From: Massilia agri
Lineage (GTDB): Bacteria > Pseudomonadota > Gammaproteobacteria > Burkholderiales > Burkholderiaceae_D
DNA length: 64,000 nt
Direction of reading: 5' to 3'
NCBI RefSeq assembly: GCF_024753255.1
Contig: NZ_JANUHA010000005.1
Span: 62,001-126,000, forward strand
Part shown: piece after piece, positions 11,047 to 19,370 of the stretch
Layout of the letters: each line of letters begins with the position of its first letter
Position numbering within the stretch: position 1 is the stretch's first letter
The notes under the pieces: model-generated
Told to the model about the DNA's origin: nothing
Seen by the model: the letters and a program-made list of their open reading frames with translations, nothing else
Databases searched by the model: none
Position numbers and translations under genes: made by a program

Positions 11047-13209
11047 TCAGTTGAAGCTCAAGCCGGCGCCGTTGGCGTTGTTGATCTTCCTGCCCTTCAG
11101 GTCGATCGTGAAGCGGTCGCTCGGCTTGGCCGAACCCAGGCCCTTGAAGATCGAGAAGACCTGCTTGAACTGGTGCTGGAAGGCGACGTGCACCGGGTTC
11201 TGGCTTGAGGGCTTGTCACCCACCTTCACCGGCGCGGTCGTCGCTGCCGGGAAGGCGCCCATCAGGACCTTGTACTGGCTGACGCGCTCCGTGCCCATGT
11301 CGCGCAGGGCCAGTTCGCCCGCATACACGGTGCGGTGGAAGTCGCCGTAGAAGTCATAGGGGGTGATCTTCGCGAACGAATCCAGGGTCAGGCCGGCTGA
11401 TGCGGCCAGCTTCTCGGCGCGCGCGGTAGCCTCGAGCCAGTCGGCGGTCAGCTGCGTGGCCGCGACCGGCATGCCGGTGGCCGCCGCCGTTGCGGCGCAG
11501 TTCGCGGTGAGCGGCACCACGCTTGCGTTGTCCTTCAGCTGGGCCAGCGTCACTTTCGTCTGCAGCTGCGACAGGATCAGCATCTGCCTGCCGTTCAGGT
11601 TCATCGCCGCTTCCTTCATTTCGCACGGCCAGTACTCGTCCATGAAGCGCAGGCGCGACAGCTCGCCGAAATAGGTGCGGGTGAATTCGCCGTAGGAGCG
11701 GGTGTCGAGGATGCCGCGATCCCAGCGCTTGGCCACATCCGAGGCGATGGTGCTGCCCTTCAGGTAGTCGTTCTCGACCTGGTAGTAGGGGAAGAGTTCG
11801 TTGAAGCGCGACACCGAATTCAGGGCCACGGTCTGGACGTCGACGGTGTCGAGGTCCTTGTAGCTGATGATCTTGTAGGCCGCGCCGTAGACCGCGAGCG
11901 ACGGCGACTGCACGTTGACCAGGTAGTTGCCGGCGGCGTCCGAAAAATCGTTGGTGCCGTTGAAGTGCATGTGGCCGCCCACGTGCCAGCGCAGGCCCGT
12001 CGCCGCCACGCCGGCCGCGGTGGCGGCATCCGGCACGCGCGCGGTCTGGAAGGCGCCCGGCTTGAAGGCCGCCTTCATGGCCTCGGTCTGGTTGGCGTAG
12101 AAGTCCATGGTCGGGTAGTGCGAGTAGGCCATCAGCTGCTTGCCCTCCGCCCTGGCGCGCGCGGTCACCGACTTGATCCAGTCGACCAGGTGCATCTTGT
12201 GGGTCAGCACCTTGTTCCAGCCCGCATTGCCGGCGCCGTCGTAGCCGCTGAATTTCGTCGGGTTGGCCGGGTCGAATTTCGCGTTCGGCACGAAGACGTT
12301 GGCGTCGATCGCCAGCAGCCACAGGCCCTTGACCGGCTCCACCAGGTAGCTGGCGTCCATCATCTTCGCGCACCTGGTAAACGGCTTGCCCAGCTTCGCT
12401 TCGCCGGCCGCCTTGTAGGCGCCGCCCGAGCCTTCGGCGCAGATCTCGAACTCGCGCTTGCTCACGGCCGATTGCGCCGCCGCTTCCTCGTAGCTGTACT
12501 TGTTGCCCGTGTACTTGCTGAACGGGGTCTCCCAGTGCAGGTCGGCCTTGTTCGGATTGAAGCCGAAGTCGCCCAGCTTGGCCATCAGCTTCTCGTAGCC
12601 TTGCTCCATCAGCTGGTCGGTGCAGACCACGCCCGGATCCCTGGCGACGCAGGCCGCGTTCGAGGTGCCGTAGACCTTCTGTTCCTTGCCGTCCTTGGTC
12701 AGGAAGTCGTTCTTGCCGGCCTCCTGGTCATCGAAAGGCTCGTTCGGATCGTGGTTGCCCGGGGCCAGGAAGAAGCGCATGCCCTTGGCCTGGTACTCCT
12801 TGAGCACTTCGGCGATGCCGTCGATGTTCATCGGCTGCGCGTCGTCCGAATAGTCGCCCGGGAAGGCGACGTGACGGATGCCCTTCGCATAGGCATCGTC
12901 CAGCGCGGCGCGGAAGGCGAAATAGTTTTCGTTGAACAGGCGGGTCGAGGTCAGCTGCGCGTACATCGTGCGGATGGTCGCGTTCTTGCCGTCTTTCGTG
13001 GGGATGCCCGCGAACTGGCTGCTCTTGAAGTCGCCGTACACATTATGGAAGTGGACGTCGGACATGAAGGCGACGCTGGTGTTGGCGGCCGGCACCGGCT
13101 GCTGCGGCTCCGGCGCGGTCTGGACGGGCGCGGCGGGATCGTCGCTGCCGCAAGCGGACAGCAGGGCCAGCGCGGCGAGGCTGGCGCACGAAAGGAGGAA
13201 ACGGGACAT
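11047..13209 (-). CDS. Metallophosphoesterase lipoprotein
   Basis: 720 residues. The ATG at 13209 opens a lipoprotein signal peptide with lipobox LLSAC (Cys20), so the protein is expected to be membrane-anchored in the periplasm or outer membrane. Calcineurin-like metal motifs are complete: SDVHFH (Asp51, His53), FPGDYSDD (Asp119), APGNHDP (Asn152, His153), YSHYPT and GGHMHFNG near residue 410. A long C-terminal region (about 450-720) with no recognised family follows. Possible substrates are phosphodiesters, nucleotides or phospholipid head groups; nothing nearby decides this. It is downstream of the 13267-14046 gene on the same strand, separated by a hairpin terminator. Confidence 0.85.
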   Translation of the reverse strand: MSRFLLSCASLAALALLSACGSDDPAAPVQTAPEPQQPVPAANTSVAFMSDVHFHNVYGDFKSSQFAGIPTKDGKNATIRTMYAQLTSTRLFNENYFAFRAALDDAYAKGIRHVAFPGDYSDDAQPMNIDGIAEVLKEYQAKGMRFFLAPGNHDPNEPFDDQEAGKNDFLTKDGKEQKVYGTSNAACVARDPGVVCTDQLMEQGYEKLMAKLGDFGFNPNKADLHWETPFSKYTGNKYSYEEAAAQSAVSKREFEICAEGSGGAYKAAGEAKLGKPFTRCAKMMDASYLVEPVKGLWLLAIDANVFVPNAKFDPANPTKFSGYDGAGNAGWNKVLTHKMHLVDWIKSVTARARAEGKQLMAYSHYPTMDFYANQTEAMKAAFKPGAFQTARVPDAATAAGVAATGLRWHVGGHMHFNGTNDFSDAAGNYLVNVQSPSLAVYGAAYKIISYKDLDTVDVQTVALNSVSRFNELFPYYQVENDYLKGSTIASDVAKRWDRGILDTRSYGEFTRTYFGELSRLRFMDEYWPCEMKEAAMNLNGRQMLILSQLQTKVTLAQLKDNASVVPLTANCAATAAATGMPVAATQLTADWLEATARAEKLAASAGLTLDSFAKITPYDFYGDFHRTVYAGELALRDMGTERVSQYKVLMGAFPAATTAPVKVGDKPSSQNPVHVAFQHQFKQVFSIFKGLGSAKPSDRFTIDLKGRKINNANGAGLSFN

Positions 13210-13227
13210 GCAGACTCCGGTCATTGA

Positions 13228-13251
13228 AAAGTGCCGGGATGGTGGCACTTT
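13228..13251 (-). terminator. Terminator between hypothetical gene and metallophosphoesterase
   Basis: AAAGTGCC (13228-13235) pairs with GGCACTTT (13244-13251), loop 8 bases. On the minus strand the stem ends in CTTTTC, a short T-run. It would end the transcript of the 13267-14046 gene just before the lipoprotein gene. Confidence 0.5.
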
Positions 13252-13266
13252 CGCATGACCGGATGA

Positions 13267-14046
13267 TTACAAGGCCCGCTCGCGGTCTTCCTCGGCCATC
13301 TGGTGTTCCACCACGACGCGGGTGATGGTGCCCGGTTCATCGAGCTCGCGCCGGGCGAGGTTCATCAGCTCGGCGGACTCGAGGCCGGCGAGCAGCGCCT
13401 CGCGCAGCTTGTCGGCTTCGGCATCCTCGCCGCGGCCGCGCAGAATGGCCATGCCGATGCGCACCGCTTTTGCCAGATTGCTCAGGTCCATGGCGAGCCG
13501 TGGTGGGTGTCGCTGCGGCGGGAACAGCGGGTGCTCCCGTGCGCCAGCATTGACGGCGTCGAGCAGATCCAACGGCTCACCACAATAGCGTTCTGCCAGC
13601 GCGTAGTCCCGCATCGCCACGGCGGCGTCGAGGGCAACGTGGGCGTAGCTGTGCGCCTGCGCGGGGTACACCGCATCCAGCTTCTTGAAGGTCTCCCAGG
13701 TCGAGCGCTCGTCGCCGAGCAGTTCGTTCATTTCTGCGATGAGGAAGAAGCGCGGCGCGCGGCGGAAGTCGCCTGCCTCGCCCGGTGTGCTGCCGGCGTA
13801 CTCGGCGCCCCCCAGCAGGCGCTCGACCTGCGCATCGCGCCGCGCGCGCAGGGGCGCCTGCGCCGGCGGATGGACCTCGAGCAGGAACTGCCACTCGAGC
13901 ATCGTCATGAAGTAGCGGTTCCTGCTCGGCGCGGGCTCGCTGTCGGCTTCGTCGAACAGCTGCCCGAGCAGCGTCAATGCTTCCTCGTAGCGGCCCGCTT
14001 CGCGCAGCTGCATCGCATCGAACATGCGTGGATCGACAACGGTCAT
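13267..14046 (-). CDS. Hypothetical cytosolic TPR-like protein
   Basis: 259 residues, no signal peptide or membrane segment, predicted mostly helical. The opening REAGRYEEALTLLGQLFDEA and later helical pairs resemble degenerate TPR repeats, but I cannot name a family. The C-terminus is charged (AEEDRERAL). It starts 17 bases after the stop of the LysR gene on the same strand, so the two may be cotranscribed. Function unknown. Confidence 0.6.
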   Translation of the reverse strand: MTVVDPRMFDAMQLREAGRYEEALTLLGQLFDEADSEPAPSRNRYFMTMLEWQFLLEVHPPAQAPLRARRDAQVERLLGGAEYAGSTPGEAGDFRRAPRFFLIAEMNELLGDERSTWETFKKLDAVYPAQAHSYAHVALDAAVAMRDYALAERYCGEPLDLLDAVNAGAREHPLFPPQRHPPRLAMDLSNLAKAVRIGMAILRGRGEDAEADKLREALLAGLESAELMNLARRELDEPGTITRVVVEHQMAEEDRERAL

Positions 14047-14063
14047 GTGTGCCTTTCGTTGGT

Positions 14064-14939
14064 TCAGGTGAGGGCAGGGTGCCGCGACAGTTCCCCGTGC
14101 AGGAAGTCAGTGAAGGCGCGGATGCGCTTCACGCGGCGCAAGTCGGGGTGGCTGAGAATCCACAGCTCGGTATCGAGCGCGGCGTCGGGCGGCGCCAGCT
14201 GCACGAGGCCGGGACGGCCATCGGCCAGCAGGCAAAGCAGCATGCCGGCGCCCATGCCCGCCTCGACGGCGCCCGCCATGCCGAGCAGCGAATCCACGCT
14301 GGCGACCTGGCGTTCTGGCGGCACGTGCTGGCGCAGCCAGGCGGCCTGGCGCAGGTGGCCGAGGGCTTCGTCGGGCGCCACCCAGTCGTAGCTGTCCCAC
14401 GCATTACCGTCTTCCTCGCGCCTGGCCAGATAGGCTTGCGCGGCATACGGCGCCGTGCGCAGGCTGCCCAGCTTGCGTCCGACCAGGTTGTCCGGCGGCG
14501 CATTCGAGGGCCGGATGGCGACGTCGGCATCGCGCCGGGACAGGTTGACGAAGCGGTTGTCGATCGTGAGCTGGATCTGGACGCCCGGGTAGGCCAGGCG
14601 GAAGGCGGCGACCGCCGGCAGCACGAGCTTGTCGAGCAGGGTGTCGGTCGTGGTGACGCGGATGCTGCCCTGCAGCGCCGCATCGCGCCCGGCGATCTTC
14701 CGCGCCACGTCCTGCATGCCTTCGTCGATCGGGCCGAGCAGGGCAAGCAGCTCTTCGCCGGTCGGCGTGAGGACATAGCCGCTCTGGAAGCGCTCGAACA
14801 GGCGCACGTCGAGGGCGGCCTCCAGCTTGTCGAGGCGCCGGATCACCGTCGAGTGGCTCTGGCCCAGCCTGCGCGCCGCCGCCGATACCGAGCCGCCGCT
14901 CGCGACCGCGAGGAAGTACTGGTAATCATCCCAATCCAT
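14064..14939 (-). CDS. LysR-type regulator, divergent from GST gene
   Basis: 291 residues. N-terminal winged helix (about 1-60: MDWDDYQYFLAVASGGSVSA, LGQSHSTVIRRLDKLE) and LysR substrate domain (about 88-290, IRVTTTDTLLDKLVLP). The MDW.D..YFLAVA opening is typical of a LysR subgroup that often sits beside detoxification or transport genes. It is transcribed away from the GST gene at 15040 with a 100-base gap, so that gene is its likely target (inference). Confidence 0.9.
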   Translation of the reverse strand: MDWDDYQYFLAVASGGSVSAAARRLGQSHSTVIRRLDKLEAALDVRLFERFQSGYVLTPTGEELLALLGPIDEGMQDVARKIAGRDAALQGSIRVTTTDTLLDKLVLPAVAAFRLAYPGVQIQLTIDNRFVNLSRRDADVAIRPSNAPPDNLVGRKLGSLRTAPYAAQAYLARREEDGNAWDSYDWVAPDEALGHLRQAAWLRQHVPPERQVASVDSLLGMAGAVEAGMGAGMLLCLLADGRPGLVQLAPPDAALDTELWILSHPDLRRVKRIRAFTDFLHGELSRHPALT

Positions 14940-15009
14940 GGCCTGTCCAAAAATCGATAAAGGTTTTGCGAAAACGTCGAATGTTCATCCATTCTTGCAC
15001 AAGCTACGC

Positions 15010-15022
15010 TGAAGCTCCTTCA
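15010..15022. promoter_or_regulatory. Candidate LysR box before the GST gene
   Basis: TGAAG-CTC-CTTCA is a perfect interrupted palindrome of the T-N11-A form recognised by LysR regulators. It lies 17 bases before the GST start codon, in the LysR/GST divergent gap. So close to the start it would fit repression or autoregulation better than classic activation. Confidence 0.35.
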
Positions 15023-15039
15023 ACTTGCGAGCTTTTGCC

Positions 15040-15654
15040 ATGTACACCGCCTACATCGCCGGCACCCCCAACGGCAAGAAAATCCCGATCGCCCTCGAAG
15101 AACTCGGCCTCGACTACCGCCTGCGCCACGTCGACCTCGGCGCGGGCGAACAGCACCAGCCCGACTTCGTGCGCCTCAGCCCCAACCACAAGATTCCCGT
15201 GCTGGTCGACGAAGACACGGGCCTCAGCCTGTTCGAATCCTGCGCCATCCTCTACCACCTGGCCTGCGCCACCGGCCGCCTGATTCCCGCCGATACGCAG
15301 GGACGCGAGCTGGTGCTGCAATGGCTGTTCCTGCAGGCGGCCAGCACGGGCCCGATGCTGGGACAGCTGTGGTGGTTCAGGCATGCGGCCCCGGCGCCGA
15401 ACCCGCAGGCGCTGGAGCGCTACACGCGCGAAGCGCTGCGCATCCATGCCGTGCTTGAACAGCGCCTGTCCGAGTCGCCCTGGGTCGCTGCGCAGGAGTA
15501 CACGGTAGCCGACATCGCCTGGTACACCTGGATGGAAACGCACGCGGAACTCGGCATCGACCTGCAGGCCTATCCGCGCATCAAGGACTGGCTGGATCGC
15601 ATCGCGGCGCGCCCGGCGTTGCGGGAGGCCCTGCGCAGGATGGAGGAACGCTGA
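15040..15654 (+). CDS. Glutathione S-transferase family protein
   Basis: 204 residues. N-terminal thioredoxin-like domain (about 1-80) with NHKIPVLVDEDTGLSLFESCAILYHLA patterning: cis-Pro after KI and the Glu-Ser pair that binds the gamma-glutamyl part of glutathione (split here as NHKIPVLVDED and SLFESCAIL). Helical C-domain about 90-204 with YTVADIAWYTW. It resembles the YfcG/YghU-like class. Start at the ATG at 15040; an upstream in-frame TTG adds five residues ahead of the family's usual N-terminus. Detoxification or disulfide-bond reductase role likely. Confidence 0.88.
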   Translation: MYTAYIAGTPNGKKIPIALEELGLDYRLRHVDLGAGEQHQPDFVRLSPNHKIPVLVDEDTGLSLFESCAILYHLACATGRLIPADTQGRELVLQWLFLQAASTGPMLGQLWWFRHAAPAPNPQALERYTREALRIHAVLEQRLSESPWVAAQEYTVADIAWYTWMETHAELGIDLQAYPRIKDWLDRIAARPALREALRRMEER

Positions 15655-15739
15655 GTGAATGCGCCGCTCGCATCGCGCTGGTCTTCGCCGGCATCGCGGG
15701 CCTGAAAGCCCTGTCTCCACCCTGATCCGCTTTTTGCTC

Positions 15740-16660
15740 ATGAACGCCTTCCACATCCTCATCGCCTTCCTGGCGGGTTGCGGCCTGCCCCTGCAGGCGG
15801 CCGCCAACGCACGCCTGAGCCGCGCCCTGGCCAGCCCCTTCGCGGCGGCGACCGTGCAGCTCCTGATCGCCGCCGTCCTGCTCCTGCTGGCTGCAAGCGC
15901 CACGGGACAACTGGGCGCGCTCCAGCGGCTCGGCCAGGCCGCATGGTGGCAGCCCGCGGCCGGCCTGGCCAGCGCAGCCTACGTCGTGGCCGGCATCGTG
16001 CTCTTCCCGCGGCTCGGCGCCGTCGTCACCGTGGGCCTCTTCATCGCGGGCCAGGCCGGCGCCTCGCTGCTGCTGGACGGCTTCGGCCTGCTCGGCATCG
16101 CCGCGCGCGACTACGGCCTGCAGGCCTGCATCGGCGCCGCCGCTGTCGCAATGGGCATCCTGCTGATCGTGCGCGGGCAGGCAGGCGCGCCTGCGGCGCG
16201 CGAGTCCCGCGCCGGCTGGATGGCGCTGGCGGCCCTGTCGGGCGCGCTGCTGCCGGTGCAGGGCGCGGTCAACGCTTCCTTCATGCAGGTGCTGCAAGCG
16301 CCGCTGGCCGTGGCGTTCACCAGCTTCGCCGTGGCGGCGCTCGGGATGCTGGCCGTCTTCCTCGTGGCGCGGGGTGCTGGCCTGGCCGAGCGTCCGCATG
16401 CGGCGGGACTGGCAGGCATGCCCTGGTGGGGCTGGCTGGGCGGCCTGGTGGGCGCCTGCTACGTGACCAGCGTGTTCACGGCCATGCCGCGCATCGGCGC
16501 CGCCGCCACCGTCGGTTTCACGATCGCCGGCCAGCAGCTGGTGTCGATCCTGGTCGACCGTTTCGGCCTGTTCGGCCTGCCCGGCGGCGCGGTCTCGCGC
16601 ACGCGCCTGCTGGGGGCGACAGTGCTGCTGGCCGGCGTGGTGTCGATCAAGCTGGTGTAG
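15740..16660 (+). CDS. DMT-superfamily transporter, YdcZ type, internally duplicated
   Basis: 306 residues with about ten hydrophobic segments. The protein is two copies of a five-helix YdcZ (DUF606) unit: the first runs from MNAFHILIAFLAGCGLPLQA to about residue 150, the second from MALAALSGALLPVQGAVNAS. Paired motifs such as RLGAVVTVGLFIAGQ and RIGAAATVGFTIAGQ show the duplication clearly. Inner-membrane export of a small metabolite is likely. Start is the ATG at 15740. The 3' end overlaps the convergent LysR gene by 14 bases. Confidence 0.85.
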   Translation: MNAFHILIAFLAGCGLPLQAAANARLSRALASPFAAATVQLLIAAVLLLLAASATGQLGALQRLGQAAWWQPAAGLASAAYVVAGIVLFPRLGAVVTVGLFIAGQAGASLLLDGFGLLGIAARDYGLQACIGAAAVAMGILLIVRGQAGAPAARESRAGWMALAALSGALLPVQGAVNASFMQVLQAPLAVAFTSFAVAALGMLAVFLVARGAGLAERPHAAGLAGMPWWGWLGGLVGACYVTSVFTAMPRIGAAATVGFTIAGQQLVSILVDRFGLFGLPGGAVSRTRLLGATVLLAGVVSIKLV

Positions 16661-17522
16661 CCGCGCAGCCGCGTATCCACGCGGCGAATTCGCCGACCTC
16701 GGGATTCACGGGGGCCTCGCGCGGCGTCACCAGGAAGTAGGAGGCGGGCGAGGGAATCGCCAGCTCGCCGATGCGGCGCAGCTGGCCCGTGCGCAGTGCA
16801 TCGCGCGCCAGCCAGCTGCGCGCCAGCGCCACGCCCTGGCCGCTTTCCGCAGCCTGCAGCACCAGCGCCGAATCGCGGTAGACGGCGCCGAAACTGGCGG
16901 GGGCCGGGTCCAGCGCGCTTATGTGCAGCCAGGCGTCCCAGTCGTTGTCGTCGTCGCGCAGCAGGGTGGCGCGCCCCAGGTCGGCCAGGGTGGCGATGCC
17001 GTGTTCGCGCAGGTAGGCCGGGCTGGCCACCGGGAACAGGTCTTCCTCGAACAGCAGCTCGCTGTGCACGCCGGCCCATTGGCCCCGGCCGGTGCGGATC
17101 GCCAGGTGGGCGCCCGCCGCATGCAGGTCGACGACGGCCTGGGTGGCGGCGACTTCGACCTCGATGTCGGGATGGCGCAGGAAGAAGTCGCCCAGGCGCG
17201 GCAGCAGCCAGCGCGCCGCAAACGAGGGCAGCACATTGATGCGAAGGCGCCGGCGCCCGGCCTGGCGCAGGGCCTCGGCCGCGCTGGACAACTGCTGGAG
17301 CAGCGGGCGCACCGTGGCGAGGAACTGCCGGCCCTGGGGCGTGAGCGCGACCTCGCGGCGCGAGCGGTCGATCAGCGTCGTCTGCAGCGACGATTCCAGC
17401 GCCCGCATCTGGTGACTGACGGCGCTGTGGGTCAGGTGCAGCTCGCGGGCGGCGAGGGTGAAGCTGCCGAGACGGCCGATGGCTTCGAACGCGCGCAGGG
17501 TATGGAGGGGTGGCAGGGACAT
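16647..17522 (-). CDS. LysR-type regulator, GcvA-like
   Basis: 291 residues. SLPPLHTLRAFEAIGRLGSF, then LHLTHSAVSHQMRALESSL (recognition helix) and the GcvA/AmpR-type linker VALTPQGRQFL. The substrate-binding domain runs from about 92. The ATG at 17522 is preferred over an in-frame TTG five codons upstream. Divergent from the EamA gene with an 88-base gap holding two GTATAAAG sequences, so EamA is the probable target (inference). Confidence 0.9.
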   Translation of the reverse strand: MSLPPLHTLRAFEAIGRLGSFTLAARELHLTHSAVSHQMRALESSLQTTLIDRSRREVALTPQGRQFLATVRPLLQQLSSAAEALRQAGRRRLRINVLPSFAARWLLPRLGDFFLRHPDIEVEVAATQAVVDLHAAGAHLAIRTGRGQWAGVHSELLFEEDLFPVASPAYLREHGIATLADLGRATLLRDDDNDWDAWLHISALDPAPASFGAVYRDSALVLQAAESGQGVALARSWLARDALRTGQLRRIGELAIPSPASYFLVTPREAPVNPEVGEFAAWIRGCAATPA

Positions 17523-17610
17523 GTGAATGACATTCAAGTAGCTGTGAGTATAAAGCGTTTTTCCTGCCCCGCATTCGCAGGTATAAAGTCACCATGTTCA
17601 AGGAGTCAAT

Positions 17611-18495
17611 GTGAATCCACTGCACCTGCTCGCGGCCCTCGGCATCGTTGCCGTCTGGGGCTTTAACTTCGTCGTCATCAAGCTCGGCCTGAACCACCTG
17701 CCGCCTTTGCTGCTGTGTGCGCTGCGCTTCACGCTGGCTGCGCTGCCCGCGGTCTTTTTCGTGAAGCGTCCCGACGTACCCCTGCGGCACATCGCCCTCT
17801 ACGGCCTCGTCATGTTCGGCCTGCAGTTCGCCCTGCTCTTTTCCGGCATCGGATTGGGCGTCTCGCCCGGCCTGGCCTCGCTCACCGTGCAGCTGCAATC
17901 CTTCATGACCATCGCGCTGGCGGCCTTCCTCCTGAAAGAGCGTCCCACCCGCTTCCAGGTGTTCGGCGCCGTGGTCGCGTTCTCGGGCATCCTCGTGGTG
18001 GCGGCCCATCTCGGACAGGACGTGACGGCCGTCGGCCTGGGGCTGGTGATCCTGTCGGCCGCGGCCTGGGCGGCGGGCAACCTGCTGGCCAAGCGCATGG
18101 GGCGGGTGAACATGTTCGCCCTGGTCGTGTGGGGCAGCCTGGCGGCGGCGGGGCCCATGCTGGCGCTGTCCTTCGCAGTGGAGGGCCCGGCGCGCATCGT
18201 GGCCAGCCTGTCCTTCCTGCGCTGGGAAACGGTGGCGGCGATCGCCTACCTGGTCTACATGTCCACCCTGCTGGGCTTCGCGGTCTGGAACTGGCTGCTC
18301 TCGCGCTACCCGGCCGCCAGCGTGGCGCCGCTGACCCTGATGGTGCCGCTGTTCGGCATGAGTTCATCGAGCCTGGTGCTGGGTGAGGAACTGCAACCCT
18401 GGAAGCTGATCGCCTTCGCCCTCGTGATCCTGGGGCTGTGCATCAACCTGTTCGGTGCGCGCCTGTACGTCGGCCTGGTGGGAGCGCGCCAATGA
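17611..18495 (+). CDS. EamA-family exporter (DMT superfamily)
   Basis: 294 residues, ten predicted membrane helices in two EamA repeats (about 5-135 and 150-285). Motifs: IVAVWGFNFVVIKLGL in helix 1, LKERPTRFQVFGAVVAFSGI between repeats. RhaT/PecM-type exporters of amino acids or related metabolites look like this; the cargo cannot be read from sequence. GTG start at 17611 with AAGGAG five bases upstream, which decides the start. The next gene overlaps its stop by four bases (ATGA). Confidence 0.88.
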   Translation: MNPLHLLAALGIVAVWGFNFVVIKLGLNHLPPLLLCALRFTLAALPAVFFVKRPDVPLRHIALYGLVMFGLQFALLFSGIGLGVSPGLASLTVQLQSFMTIALAAFLLKERPTRFQVFGAVVAFSGILVVAAHLGQDVTAVGLGLVILSAAAWAAGNLLAKRMGRVNMFALVVWGSLAAAGPMLALSFAVEGPARIVASLSFLRWETVAAIAYLVYMSTLLGFAVWNWLLSRYPAASVAPLTLMVPLFGMSSSSLVLGEELQPWKLIAFALVILGLCINLFGARLYVGLVGARQ

Positions 18496-18809
18496 ACGCC
18501 GCCTTGCCGCTTTGCTTCCTGCCGGCCGAGGATGCCGCGCCCTATGTCGCCGACCCGCGTTCCACCTGGCGCGTCAAGCTGGCCTTCCGCATGGCCTTCA
18601 CCAACGGCGGCTACCTCGCGGGCAAGGACTTCCTGCTCGACCTGCCGGGCCCTGAAGTCGCTCCGGCGCGCGCTGCCGAGATGCTGGTCTCGTCGATGAA
18701 CCTGCTGCGCGCGGGGCCCGTGACCATCCTGTCCCTGCAGGTCGTGCGGCGCGGCGAGCATGACGATGCTTTTTCAGGCGAGCCTGCGAAACAGGATGTA
18801 GGCCGATAG
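18492..18809 (+). CDS. Small protein of unknown family coupled to the EamA exporter
   Basis: 105 residues, start ATGA overlapping the EamA stop, so translation is coupled. The middle (FTNGGYLAGKDFLLDLPG, then MLVSSMNLLRAGPVTILSLQ) looks like a folded soluble alpha/beta piece, but I do not recognise the family. The last 12 codons overlap the convergent GNAT gene by 36 bases, so the C-terminus may be secondary: either a natural overlap or a frame change that removed the original end. No membrane segment. Coupling suggests a role with the exporter. Confidence 0.6.
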   Translation: MNAALPLCFLPAEDAAPYVADPRSTWRVKLAFRMAFTNGGYLAGKDFLLDLPGPEVAPARAAEMLVSSMNLLRAGPVTILSLQVVRRGEHDDAFSGEPAKQDVGR

Positions 18810-19262
18810 ATAGCCGAGCCGGTCGTGCCTGAACGCGTCGGGGATGCAGCCGGCTTCGGTGAATCCCAGGCTGCGGTAGAGCGCCAGTGCGGCGAGATTG
18901 GTGCTCACCACCTGGTTGAACTGCATCGCCCGATAGCCCGCCGCCGTCGCGGTGGCGAGGCAGTGCGCGACGAGGGCGCGGCCGATTCCCTGTCCACGCG
19001 CATGCCGGTTCACGACGAAGGTGGCGGTCGAAACATGGGCGCCGCGTCCAGGCATGTTGGCCCCGTAGCGGTACATGCCGAGCACCTCGCCGTCCCGGCA
19101 GGCGAGCACGCAGCCCTGCGCCCCAAGCCACTGGTTCCGGATGAATTCCTGGTCGAGGGGGCCGAGGAAGGGAAGGGCATCGCCCTCGTCCGAGGTGGAC
19201 TGCAAGAGGGCGAGCATGGCGGGCGCATCGCTCGGTGCGGCGCTTCTGAGCAGGGTGTCCAA
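18774..19262 (-). CDS. GNAT-family N-acetyltransferase
   Basis: 162 residues. The acetyl-CoA loop is clear: TFVVNRHARGQGIGRALVAH (about residues 82-101, R-x-x-G-x-G), followed by the fourth strand/helix ATAAGYRAMQFNQVVSTN and ALYRSLGFTEAGCIPDAF at the end. TTG start at 19262, supported by GGAG six bases upstream; no better ATG exists before the first conserved strand. Divergent from the LysR gene at 19371 (108 bases). Substrate unknown. Confidence 0.85.
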   Translation of the reverse strand: MDTLLRSAAPSDAPAMLALLQSTSDEGDALPFLGPLDQEFIRNQWLGAQGCVLACRDGEVLGMYRYGANMPGRGAHVSTATFVVNRHARGQGIGRALVAHCLATATAAGYRAMQFNQVVSTNLAALALYRSLGFTEAGCIPDAFRHDRLGYLSAYILFRRLA

Positions 19263-19370
19263 TTGTGTCTCCGTTTGGTTCGAAGCTGGAGTCTAGGGAG
19301 CAGGCGGCAGCCGGACAAACGAAAGCTTTTGCGGTTCGGATGAATGGAATTCAGCTGATAAGATGGCGGC

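Noticed and set aside
17523-17610. Firm LysR operator in the LysR/EamA gap
   Set aside because: CCTGC-N9-GCAGG near 17562-17580 is only a 5-bp arm and does not clearly fit T-N11-A; left unannotated.
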